A stretch of 64,000 nucleotides of DNA from Hyposmocoma kahamanoa. Taxonomy: Eukaryota; Arthropoda; Insecta; Lepidoptera; Cosmopterigidae. Of the stretch, positions 47,613 to 61,400 are shown piece by piece. The translations under genes were made by a program, and so were the position numbers. Location of the stretch: NCBI RefSeq assembly GCF_003589595.1, contig NW_020653337.1:6280217-6344216 (forward strand). The letters are read 5' to 3'. The notes beneath the pieces are model-generated. The model saw only the letters and a program-made list of their open reading frames with translations, ran no database searches and was not told the origin of the DNA. Position 1 is the first letter of the stretch. Each line of letters opens with the position of its first letter.

Positions 47613-49341
47613 AGCTATGTCAGATGAAGAAATGTGTTCATATATGGACTGATTTGGAATTGAATAACAAATGAAAAATATTAATTTTTAGTTATATAAA
47701 AGAAGCAAACTTTATTTATTTTATATTTTTGTTAACTTGCTTATTAAAAATAGGGAAATAGTTTTACAACACTATATAGTTCACACGGAAATCTAAATAA
47801 AACAATAAAGTACGTTGTTCAAAATTCGTATCATTATAGGTTTTAAATCTAATAATTAATGGGCATGGAAATTAATATTCGTGTGCATTCGGAAATCCGA
47901 TGATTGCCGAGGGACATTGAGAAAATCATAGATTTTGTACATATACTAAATCTATGGGGAAAATAGAAGCACTAAACTGTAATTTGTTGTCTGAAAGAAT
48001 AGTTTGATCACTGCTTCTTTGTTCTTTGTTGTATTAACAAAAAACGAATTATAGATACAAACAAAAAACATACACACAAATACACTTTATAGTGTATTGT
48101 GTAACAAAATTTGACATAGCATAATGAAAATTTTGTTACAAAAATTAGCTTTCAATCCGCGCCAATGTAAATTGAGCCTCAGCCTGACCTCACGCCGTAA
48201 GCAACTCAATAAAGTTAAGAGTTCAAATAAACCGGTAAATGGTTACAAGTGACACATGCTGTTATTGAGTATCTAAAACATGGTCGTGCGTACGTGTACG
48301 CGAAATAATTTTGTAAAACAACGCCGGAACGAAATTTCATTATCAATACAATAAGACAATAGTTTATACCCAATAACTTAATTATTATGATTACTAAAGG
48401 ATAGCAAAGAAAATACCTCAATAGAAGCGAATGTATAAAGGTGGCTACAAATTAGATCGATTTTTGAAGATCTTTACTATCACCAAGTAGGCGATCGATA
48501 AATACAAAGGTTAAAATCGAACAAATTTGTTGGCACCTACGCCTAATTAAAATTTTAAAATGTCGATCGACAATAAAATACGTTGTCGATCTGTTGCTTA
48601 CATATTGACTCGATTTTGTCTGATCACACGTGTCGATCGTGATAGTGCGTGTGTTAATGCGATTTAAATTGAGTTTGGTTGGATCAACGGTTCCAGCTCA
48701 AAATTGGAAATGAAAATAACGAGTTGGATTTCATATTAGACATAATTTGGAAAGTTAGAACTCTTAAGGTAACATATATTAATGATAGATAATAAGCAAT
48801 TCTCAAGCAAGCATTTACAATCTTCGACAAGATCGTGAACTACTTGCGGGACAAGTACCGCATAACTTTAGATGACAATGATAAAACAACCAATAAAACT
48901 TGAACTCGCACTCCACTTAGGTACTTGGAACAGACGGTTCTTTCGTATGTGGACCATTTAGTTTTTTTTTTTGGTGGTAATAAAACTCATGTTAGGTTTC
49001 TTACGCCAGATAATGAAGCAAATTGTGTTTGTTTTCCTAATGACGTCATAACTTCGTAAATTAAATGTTGGAGATGAATTTTGTATGGAAGCCGAGGAAA
49101 AACTGCATTTCAGAAGGAAAGAGTTTAATTACCGAAGATTTCGTGAAAAAGCGCGAGGGAACTTTGTGACTGCCATTTACCGTCTGATATTTTGTGTATA
49201 AGTGGACATAATTTACACATAGCCTGTATGTCGTGTAAGGCATTAGTAAATAACTAAAGGTTCTTACAAAAACTCACTATTCAACTTGCATACAAAATCC
49301 ATTACCTTAATTAAAATTATCCTAATAGATATGACAGATCG

Positions 49342-49460
49342 CTAGAGGCGCACGCGTTTCGGCGGCGGCATCATGTCCGTGTCATCGTGGAACCGATAGT
49401 TGTCTATGAAGTCCAAGAGACGCTCCTTCGTTACTGGATCTCGTATACTTTCACAGACGG
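49342..49460 (-). CDS. RNGTT: RNGTT last exon
   Basis: After TTCCCAG; two bases complete Ala446, then [38 protein letters not shown] and TAG 49344-49342. Confidence 0.94.
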
Positions 49461-52400
49461 CTGGGAATTGAACAAAAAATACCAAATGAAATTAGAAAAC
49501 TTGGTTCAATTACAGATGGATCAAAATATTTTTTCAAATTGTTCGCTTTTTTAATCATCAATAATAATAACTATAGTATGATCATAATTACAAGTCCAAA
49601 ATGTAAACAAAGGGGACAGCCGAGCAAAAAAACATTTTAAATAGAAGTTTCCTTTTTTGTGACAATAATAAATGTTTGGAACAATTCGCATTTTCCAATA
49701 CATATTTTTACTTAATTTCGTTTAACACAATAATTATAATAAAAGACTATATTGTTTAATAAGGTGGTAAATAATTTTTCATCACACTTGCTCGTAAATA
49801 GTATCATAACACGCAGCCAAAGTCGACCGTAATCATCGAGTATATAACCAGAAATAGAGACGAAATGACATTTAATTTGTTTGAAAACTATTCTGCCATA
49901 TCGTTACTGTGACAACTCCGCGCTCGGATTGGCTAGCCCGAGTTCGAAACAATTGACGGGTGTCGTCAACTGTTTCACTTCCAAACGACCAGTTAACTTG
50001 AGCTTTGCTATAATGGACGAAAATTACATATTTAATATTTAATTACCGATTAAATGTGATTCCGTTTCTTTTGTAATTAGATGTTTTGCTGTTTTTCCCA
50101 CACCACCGAATAGAACAGCACGGCATTATTAGAGATATTATCTTTATTACAATAAATACAGAATATTTTTTGGAATATACGGAGACGTACAGACAGGTCA
50201 GTAGTTGGCCTGTCTATATTTCAGTGCAAACGAGAGTTGATATTTATAAGAGCTGTATCGCTAATGTGTTACCAGGAATATATGGCCCTTATTTCGTCTC
50301 TATTTATTTCTGATTATATACTCGATAACCGTAATGTTTTTGCCTTTGGCAGTAATGGGTTTATTTTTTAATTTAATTGCCCTATATTTGTCAACATCAA
50401 GAATGACCAAAAAGTTTTATGCTCGAAAAATCTGAATGTATTTCTTATAAGCTCTTCAGCCCTCACATTCGGGCTTCTAATAGACTCGTTAGTTACCGCC
50501 CTTAATACACAATGGCTGGTAATGACACTGGTAACACAACCGGGATTGTTTATTTTAAATATTTTGTAATAGATAATTAAAATTATAGGAAATGAGAACC
50601 TCCTTCTTTTCCAATTCCGTTAAAAATAAAAGGTTAAGCACGCCTGCATTCACAGTTTTACAATACTCAATACATTTATTACATTCATATGGTACACACA
50701 TGTCTTAAAATTACAATAATGCTACACATATGAGCCCTTTATTAGGGATAACAATAAGAGCAGAGGTAGGCCGAGATTTTAGAATTGTTATTTATCAAAT
50801 AATAATATAAAATAAAATAATATGTCATGTAATAAGAACAATGACATTTTTGTGTTTACATTTTGGACATGTAATTATGATTCATACTATAGTAAAATAT
50901 TTTCACAACAAATACATGAATATCGTGGTAGTAAAAACATTATTATATTCAATAAAATAAATATTAAATGTTAACTAGTCAACTTACCCATAGCCGTAGT
51001 GTAGCTATTGGGATAAGATTTGTCCACACGTTCCCTCATGAAGACCCATTGGTTATTCTCCATGGTGCATTCTATGATCTTATTGTTGAGATGTTTGATG
51101 TCCTTAGTCACTTTAATAGACGCAAAAGGCCGGTCTAGTTGGCCGACGTATAGATGACCGATTTTCTTTGGGAGAATTCTGAAACACACAGTAACATTAC
51201 TTTTAAAACTTCCGCGTTTATCACAATCGACATGCGACACGGAAGCAGATGTTGTTGTAAATTTATATTATTGTATCAACCCGTTCATGAACATTACGGC
51301 TGCTAATGGATTGATTGCATGTTTGCATGCGTGAAGTCGTAATCAACTTTACGCAAGAACTGCATGCAGTCGATAGAAGTCGGTTTAGACTGCATGCAGT
51401 TAATGCATGAAGTCGTTATCCGAGACCTCGACTATGCACTCATGCGAGTTGATAACGACTTGTTTAAGTTATAGTTAATATTTTATAATAGATAATTAAA
51501 ATTGTAAAAAACGAGAACCTACTCTTCTAATCCGTTAAAAATAGAAGGTTTAGCACATTTGCATTCACAGTTTGACAATGACATTTCGTTGTTTACATTT
51601 TGGACATCTAACAAATCAAAATAACAGAACGGCCACCATCCTACTACTGTCATAGTCATATGTTCTTTCATACAAGAATGTTAAAGGTTCCGTCCGTTAA
51701 AGCCGTCAGTGATAAAGTGTAATTATCATATTGAATCTATATGTATAAGGATTGTGACACAAAGTAGTGACATTTTGGTATGCTGTACTATTTAAAAGCT
51801 GCCCATGAACGAGTTAACCTGAAAATTAAAAAGTCTCTGATCATTAAGATTTTTTCGCAAGTAGCCAACGAACCAATAAGGTAATAAGTCGCTGTAACCC
51901 GATTGGTTAGTTTTGTTCGTTCAAACAAAGAAGCTCACCCCAGCAGTACTGTGTTCAATTAATAATTACTTCAACATGAAAATCTACGATCGGCAATGTT
52001 TTTAGTTAACTGTAGGTGCTACTGGTCGAGTTTCTAGTAGTGTTGCAGCAAATAGTGTATTCGGCCTCTAGTCGAATACCGAATGTCCGGCCTGATAGTC
52101 AACTTAGAGTCGGCGTATTAGCGGTGGCAATCGCTAGTTGTGCAACGCACAACGGAAAGTGGGCATGCCTACAGCTCTAGTACCTATCTGGAAAATAGGA
52201 AGGGTACTGTACGTGCACCCTGGACGGCTCACCCGAGGCACTAGCCTCTCGAGAACGGGATGAAGTCAAATGACGGAGATCTGTGACAACCCTGTACACT
52301 GGCTGATCTGAGGTCAGAAACTAAACCTATAAGGCTCCTGTGCGCGCACAGGTTATAGTGCCCTTCTCGTATACCCTCAGGGTCGGTAGGGAGGGTCACT

Positions 52401-55400
52401 ATAATCGAAACTAATGTAGAAAGATATGGAGCTGTTCGACCTGATAAATAATTTAGTACAATGAAACAAAAAAGGTACTTTAAAAGTCATGCTATAATTT
52501 GAATTTTTAATACGATTTTTTTTCTTAACTTTATGCACTCACCCTAATCCTCCTTCTGTTATTATTTTTAATTTGAAATCCACGCTGTTCATATGACTTG
52601 GCTTCCATTTCAACACGTCGTCGCTTTGTCCCGCTACATACGGCTAAAAACACAGACAAATTCTAATATATGACATAGCTGTACAGATCCAAAGTACTGA
52701 AAATCAGTCTAGAGTGGATTATGGGGCTTGGCAATTATGCAGATGTGATTTCCGGTGGGAATGAAGCGTATTTCCCACAAAATTCGTTTTGCTCTCTGAA
52801 AGTTTGCCCTTGCACACGAAATTACAAAATCAGTTCCAATTTTATATCCGCCTTAAAATTAGTTACCAAATAATATTCTATTAAGATTAATATTGAACTT
52901 TAATTGCTTTTTATTTAAACCGTTGAATATTGTTACGATATAATTTTAAAAAATTACATATGTGTATCGCCCGTTTGCCAGAACAACGTGTTCTCTATAT
53001 ATGTCGATGCTTTAGAGATAACACATTGTTCTGGCAAACGGGATGTTAATTTAAATAAAAAAAAATTACTTATCCTAAAAAAAGCGTTGGTTACTAACTT
53101 CTCTAGTTAAATAAAATATAAATCCAGAGTAGTTAGCCCCGGGTGCAGAAATGGGATTTGTATGGCTAGATTTTATTTAAGGAGCAATCAATGTATACGG
53201 TTCTATAACAAGATTCCGATTGATATTAAAAATTTGCTCTATACGATGTTTAAAACTGTACTGATACGAAAACTTCATACAATTATATATATAAAGCTAC
53301 ATTATTATACATATAAAGCTACAAGTTCTTACTCACTGATAGAAATAGAACGCGTACTTCCCGATATGGTGGAAAAAATATATTTATACCGTTGTACGCG
53401 AATAGGCTCCAAAGTAAAGAATCAAATATAAGATGAATATGGAAAATATGAACGAGTGATCAACGGCCTGCAAAAACTATAATATATGGAGGGAATATTT
53501 GTGCATTTTTATGAGGTAAACCCTGGTCAATTTCCGCGGGAAGTAAAAAATGTTCCAAATTCAAATAAACAAATTTTCGAAATGTTCGAAAAACAAGATG
53601 GCCGCCATACAAATCTCAAAGCCTCCTATTACGGAAACTATTAGAGATAGGTAGGAGGTGCTCGAAGGAATGATCCGGCGAAAAATCAAGGTCTTTACGA
53701 GTCCTTAATCATAATTTGGGGTCAAAAGTTCCTTTTCGCCATTTTTTAATATGGCCGCCAAACAAGTGTTTATAAAAATTCGCTCTAATTCAATAGAAAA
53801 TCGGTATGCTTATCTATAGGTTTTTGATAATAATTTGAGGTCAAAATTTATTTTTCGCCTTTTTTCAATATGGCTGACATGTAAACTCTTTTAGCGGCAG
53901 ATAAAAATTTGCTCTAATTGGATTGAAAATGGACATGTCGGTGTCTCTATGAGTGTTTAATAATAATTAGCGGTCAAAATTTATTTTTCGCCATTTTTCG
54001 CTATGGCTGCAGTACAAACTTTTTTGGCGAAATATAAAGATTTCTTTTAATTCGACTGAAGTCGGCATGGCTTCAATCATAATTTGGGGTAAAAATTTTG
54101 TTTCCGAAGTTTTTCAATATAGCCGTAATTTTTTACGTAAATGGCTGTTGAAAAAACTTCCTTTGCTCGGACTGAAAACTGGCACGAAAAGAATTCTAAG
54201 ATTGTTTGATAATAATTAGTCAAAATATAAGTAATAATATAGTACTGGGTACTAATAATACAGGGCTGGTTTAGTATACAGCTTTTGCGTATTTACTAAA
54301 GTCCACATCACAGACCCGTTTAGCTCTTTCAGGTTATTTCGAATGATAAATGTGTACATACAATATCGATTCTATTTGCAAGGCGCAACCCCTAGAGTTT
54401 CTTACTCATTCTTCTCGGGGGAATCTGCGGGGGAATAGTCTGTCTTTTTTGAAGGAGTAAAATTTGTAGGGTTGTCAGTTTTCGTAAAATAGTTATGTAG
54501 TTGTTGTCGATAGTATTATCCATAGATTGTGAATAAAAATAAAATTTTGCCAAGAATGACTGAATTGTGAATGTTCCAACGTCCTAATGATTATTAATTG
54601 CGTTATTGCCTTTTTTATTCTTATTTTGACAGTTGGTCTACTAGTATCGAAATCAACATTATTCACATACATTTTAACAAGAATAGCCATGTTTCATTAT
54701 TTATATTGAATTAAAATGAAAATTTTAAAACATCTCTTCTCTTTGTATTTTTTTATAACATACTTCTAAATGCAGTGTATAATATGAACTCACAAAAATT
54801 GACAATTTGGATGAACTTGTGCTCCGTGATTGGATGAATAATGGGTCGAGGATGATGCAAATGAATCTTATTCGCATATTAAGCAAATTAAGCGTGACCA
54901 ATATTCAGTCGATAGTCGATGGAATATTTATCGACTACAATCACTAGCCGCTCGCAAGCGGGCAACACTTTTGCGCAATGAACTGACATTTTAGTCCGTC
55001 TTCAAAAAAAAACAAACAATAGATATATTTAAATTTTAGAGATGCAAGGCATTTCTCGTCCGACTACGACAAAACGGAGAACAATGTCAAAAAATCTTTA
55101 CCTCCTTAGAAGGCTGGAAGATCAATCCGTCGGGTTCGTGCACTAACGTCTTAGCGAATTTTTCGCCGAGCAACTGACGCGCCATGGGCAGCTCCCAGAA
55201 CTGTTTTAACCGTATGCTGAACGGTTCGCGCTTCTTATTTATTATGCCTTTCTCTATCGCACTGTGCCTGTAATAATTTTAATAATTTAATGATTAATGC
55301 ACATAGCGACACACAAAAGCAAACGTAAGTACCGTCTTTGTTTTGGCCAACTTCTTTAAACCGACTTCAAAAAAGGAGGAGGTTATCTCTGTATTTCTTT

Positions 55401-58400
55401 GTACGTGTGTTAGTCCTTTAACTCGGCATTTGTGAACCGATTTTAATGATTATTTCGGTAGTGGTCCCATTTAAATTTAAAGAAAATATTCCAACTCTAG
55501 GGTCGTATTCCAGAACTCTATTCAATACTCAAGTCAGGAATTGGGTATGATTTCAAGCACTAGAAATCATACTCAAGTCCCGCTTGAGTATGATTTCAAG
55601 CACTAGAAATCATACTCAAGTCCCGCTTGAGCATTGAGCAGAGTTCTGGAATACGACCCTAAGAGTGGCAAACTACGGGATGAATCCGATCTTGCGCACT
55701 TTCCGGTAACCGATTTCAATAAAACTTGGCAAATATACGTAATTCCATTTTGAGGTCGGTTTTTTTAAAAAAAGGTTATTCTATAAATTACACAACAGTC
55801 ATAAAAACAATATTCCCGCCTATCACTGCGAAAGGATAATGAGCGGGAAATATGTTTTACATTGACAAGCTGCCATTTATCAAAGGTACTCAAATTTCTA
55901 ATGACATCAAATAAATGAACTAGATGGCGTTTTTTGCACAGATTTTTATGCAGAGTGCTGGTTTATTTTTATTTTTTTTACGAGTAGCGTCATCTACCTG
56001 TTACGTAGCGTTAATTTATAAATATGTAACATATAATGCCATCTATTGACACGCACATTTGTCAAAGTTCAGAAAACTAATTTCAACTCTATACTCTAGC
56101 CAAATTCGATGTAGAATAAATGTTAACAAACAAAAACATATGATTTTTAGGGTTACATCTCAGACTCTTTCACAGTTACCACAATTTCAATATTTTCCCC
56201 TAGATTATGGATAATACAAAATCTTGAAATCTTGTTTAAAATGAATATTATTCAACAGAAGTTTCAAATCACCTAAAAATTACACAAAAATTACCAGTAA
56301 TTAATTATTTGTAAAACTGTGTCATCCCTAGTGACTCTTTGATTTGAAGAGATTGGTAATTCAGAATCAGACATAGATGCTGGATGATATAATATGTGGC
56401 AAATTAATATCAAATAAAATCTTACGATTTTGTTTCTTTTCATCTACCATCTTACCATTAGCAGTAAATATTAATAGGATGCAAACACTTATTTTTATTC
56501 CTAAATCATACGTATCAATAAGTATTTTGTAAAATTTATAATAATTGGCTGGGTAAGTATTACTTCTACATAACCCAATTACCTACTTACCTATTTATAT
56601 TCCAATTAAGAGAGCAGGCCGTGGGCAGAGAAAAAAATGTTCTTTTCGTATGCCATCATTGGTCGCCTAGCAACATTTTGTTATTAAACATTCTACATCG
56701 AATTTGGCTAGAGTGTAGATCAATATTTGAATGATAATACAAGGAAAAAACTGACTTAAATTTTACATTAAAGTGGACTTAATTAATATCTACGGCCATT
56801 TACATAATATAAACTGCATACAGGCTATTAATCAGCATCATCTAGACATTAGACGTAATCTCGACCTTTTTCAGAGTTACGATCTGGGAGTCTGCCACAA
56901 CCTCTTAAAACAATATTACTTTAACCTTACATTGACTTTTCGTACCATGACGCGCTTAAAGAAAACATGAAAGTAAAACTGTTCTTATGTCAAATTTAGC
57001 AATCTTAAAATAGTTACTCGGACGCAGAGGAACAATATTATTTTCGAATTTATTATCTAAATATTGATTTATAATGATTAAAAGTTAAATGGAACGTATT
57101 TATTTACATAAATTTGTTCAATATTTTGTTTATTTTTTTATTTAATAGTACATACGAATTAATTACTCGTTAAATAAAAAAACGTGATGTTTATTTCGTA
57201 AAATTATGACAGCGACATGTATACGCTCTTTGGCGAAACTAACAGTTCACACTAAACTATAATTCCGAATTCACAACGTGACTATAAATACTCATCTCGA
57301 TTAATGTATTAGACTTCATGAAAATGCGGAAAAATAGTTGAAAACAACGTAATTTAATTTAATTTTTTTTAACGATTTTAATACTACATCACTCTTTTTT
57401 TAACAGTTGAAATTCTCTGAATATAAATAACACTATACTATGATAAGACAATTCGGAACATCAAAAAAGAAAAAGATGGCATTATATAGTTCATATAGCG
57501 TAATTTATTTCCTATTTTTTGTAAGGAATAAACAATATTAGGAAATCATTCGTTTTTTCAATCACGTTAACAATAATACATTATTTGGTTGACAGGTATG
57601 TCATGGTACGAATATGAGTAATATTATAATAAGCTTACTGTAAGCTTGCATTGAAATAAGATTGGTTTTGGAAAGGTTATGGTAGGCCCCCAGTATGGAG
57701 AATACCAGTCCTGATGAGTTATTGTTATTAGTCTATGCTATTACTTACCTGGGACTAATAATTTCGTTTTCTATACAGTTGTACCGGATAGGGTAGAACG
57801 CCATCCTGCCCACGTCCTGCCCTTCGAATTTAATGATGTCGTAACAAAGGTATCTTGGAATTTCTTCTCCATTCACTTTGTCTATTACCATTTCCTGGAA
57901 ATAGATAAAGATTTAGCTTAGATGGTAAAATCGATATAGTATAGTCTGTCTTTTTTTTAAGACGGAGTAAAATGACATTTTTAGGGTTACCAATTTTCAT
58001 AAAATTTTAAATGGTCATGTATAGTCGTCACCAAATAGAGGCCAAATTTGATACTTGTAATCGTGACGCAAACAGGGATGTGGACTAATCGGTTACCTAT
58101 CCCAAGCTAGAAACATGATTTACAGAATTTTGTTACTCCGAAAATCTTTAGACTTTTATTGAATAGATTTTGCTCATTTGTCCGAAAACACGTTACGGTT
58201 TTTTTCATTACACCATTTAATGTTTCACTATTTTGACATATTGACAAGTTATTCTTTTCCCGATTTTTATTTCCCTAACAAACCGTTTGACCAATGTATA
58301 TAATTAAATATTTTTATTTTCTAAAAAAAACGATATCCATGATACATTTTTGTTATATTATTTCTTATTACAGGTTCTAAAAGTATAAGAGCGTGTCGCA

Positions 58401-61400
58401 CAATACAACTCGTCAAATTGAAGCACCTCGCATCTTTAGAAAAAGTGGTAAACGAGATGCAAGTTAATTTGATCGAGTTGTAGTTACTCGGTTTGCTCGT
58501 TCGGATCGTGCTGCTTTTTCATATACTAACCTAACCTAAACCTACAGGAGGGGGTCGTACCGTCTAGGTAATGCAAACAAATTCGGCTCTGGCACTCGCC
58601 GGCCGCTGCCGCGGCACGCTCGCTTCCCTCGTGCCGGCTTTTTCATATACTAACCTAACCTAAACCTACAGGAGGGGGTCGTAACGTCTAGGTAATGGTA
58701 ATAAATGAAAACAGACAGTATAACAAACATGATTAGACCAGACATTAATTATTACACGTACGTATTCTTTGGGTAGAAGTTCCCAAAGAATATGTATGTG
58801 TAATAATTATTCTAACAATAGGTTTTCGGACAAACGATACATCTGCTGTAAGACATTTGTGTTGCAAATTTATACCAAAACAGTCATCGCACTAATGAAA
58901 AAAGTCGAACCGTTTTCGGACTAATGAAATTCGGAAAAAAGAAATTTGAGTTTGTGATAGGTTACCGAACTAATCATATCGGTAATCACGAAAATGGCGG
59001 ACTGAGCTCTCGTATATACCGCGCGTGCTGTTGGCACACGTGTCACACCTTCTGAGCACTTCTAGTGTATTTATTGTTTTGTGCCCAATATATTCATAAA
59101 GCATTTGGTACGGGACAAAGGTTCTGGCGAGCTGCTTATGAGCTCTTTCAAGTTATGTATTATACGGAACTTACTCCATCTATCAATGTGCCCTTCAAAT
59201 GTCTGCTTAGATCTATCCTATGCAGGAACCGCAGGCCGAACACTTTAAACACGCAGTTGTCTCTGTCCAACATGTACACTTCGCCCTCGCCGTCTATTAA
59301 CATCATGTATCTGAAATATAGTTATTATTTTGTAATTGATGAAAATTAGTATCGACGCCATCTAACGGCAAAATTAGGAATAATTGTACAATATACGGTT
59401 TCATTGCTACCTATCATCTGGACGATTGAAGATTGGTTAGTCGGTCAGATGTAACCTTACTTTTAGGATTACGTATCACATACACTTTGCATTGTGATTT
59501 GAAAACAATACTTGCTCATTAATTCTCCAAGATAACTATTGTGTGAGTAAATAATATAAGATTTTTTTTAAATAGTATCATTTGATAAAAGTTTGTTTCA
59601 AATATTACAAAATAACTAATATTGTGAAAACTGTTGCTAGTATGGTTTTGTAATTACTCGTATTAATTACGTTTAAGTTTAGTTACCAAATTTTGGCACA
59701 GTGTATGGCATCATTACACTAAAAATCACTATTTACCAGGCTGTGGAACTTTCAATTGCAAACAGTAGCAATCATGTGATTGTAGCTCTTACCTTACACC
59801 ATCAGCTTTCCACGAAACCATGTAAGGTTTCTCGTGCAGTTTCCTTAAATTTGTAACATCCATTGACACCGGCTGTGACCCTGGAAAGCCAGTCCTTTTC
59901 CACTTGCAGAAATGTTGTGCTTTCTTTTGAATTTCACTCAGTCGTGGCTGAGTGTTGAATGGTTCTACACCTCTTACTCCTGGCATAAATGTTGCTTTTT
60001 TGTGTGTTGTTTCCCGTCTGCCTTTCTTAGGTTTACTGCTTTGACTAAAATTTGTACAACCATGTAGTTTAGAGTTCTATAAACATCCCTTCTCATAACT
60101 AACGTAATTGACATTTGTAGCGAAATTGGAATCAGTAACACGAGCTCTACAACCCCCTATAGCGGGATTTTTATATCTCATTTTGTTTTTTTTTTTTTTT
60201 TTTGGGGTTCAGTTTTTTTGTTATCCAAAATCAGTTTGAGTAATCTATAACCTATACTAACCTATAATATATAAATAACCTATAATAACCTATATCTCAA
60301 ACATAACCTATATCAAGTTTGTAACCCCAGTTTCTAGAGGCTGTACTCAATTAGCTTTTTTGATGCTTTAATAATGAATCACAATTATTGATAGGTCTCT
60401 TTAACGCACGTCGTCAAAAACACTGGGTCACAAATTGCACGGGATGTCGCCATACTTCTTTGCTGTTTGTTGTTATGTGAGGTTCTGTAGGGCTAGCACA
60501 AAAGGGCGCGACTAGCGCGAGAGCGACATACAGCTTGATATAATGCTATTTTCGCATGGTGATCTCGCGCTTGATGTCGCTCTCGCGCAATTCGCACCCT
60601 ATCATGCTTCCCATTACACAGCCGACATAGCCGCCAGAGAATTACAAGTCTTAATAAAAACTAAATAGAATAGAATATTCTAAATGGTACAAATTATTTA
60701 TCATTTTACAAAACGGCAAAATCCTACATGTAATGCAATTAAATTATTCGGCATTATATTAAATTATTAGTTTTATAATATAGTTTTGAAAATAATATGA
60801 AGACTTACTTTGGTGAATTTTGTGATGAGTTGCTTTGTGATTGACTTGGTGAATCATCATCGTAATCCTCCTCCTCTTCTTCTGTAAATAAATAAAAATT
60901 ATGTAACTTATTCTTTAAATTCTGGATTTTTTTCTCTCAAATTGTGTAAATATAATTTACGAACCATTGCACCAATCTGGTCTGAGAGGAGCTGGTGGTG
61001 TGAACTCAGGATCATCATAACGTCTGTATAGCTCTTCCAAGTAATCTTGTTTGTAGATTCCAGGAGGTCTAGAATGAAACAATCAGTGGACATCTAACTA
61101 ACAACCAACAAACAATAACCATTAAGACCACTGACAGCACAGCTCGGCAGGGCAACCTTCGGCATATGCAAGCGTACACTGACGCCCATTATGTCGTGGT
61201 GTTCTTAAACATGCCCTGGTATCCCTAGGTAAGACGCGGCATGCTTAAAAAGTTTATTACTGCTTGGCGGCAGAAATAGGCAGTACTTCTCTGGACAAAC
61301 TCTTTCACGAGGGGCTCTACTGCTACTTTGATCAAAAAACAATGTTATAAAAATCGTTAGGGACATCGTATGTCTCTTCCTTAGGCAAGCGGAAGTATCC

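Larger units (their letters stand above)
43118..49341. other. LACTB2-RNGTT convergent spacer
   Basis: 6.2 kb, AT-rich, no intact gene seen. It contains a MITE end truncated at an assembly gap, a SINE, a long foldback element with a nested insertion, a 41-bp perfect inverted repeat, a possible MADF-domain relic, a Harbinger-like MITE and a family C repeat. 47.6-49.3 kb holds nothing I recognise besides the RNGTT 3' flank. Confidence 0.6.

Noticed and set aside
50971..51240. Single-exon reading of the 89-codon minus-strand frame
   Set aside because: Only 51178-50988 is RNGTT coding; the ends are intron read-through.
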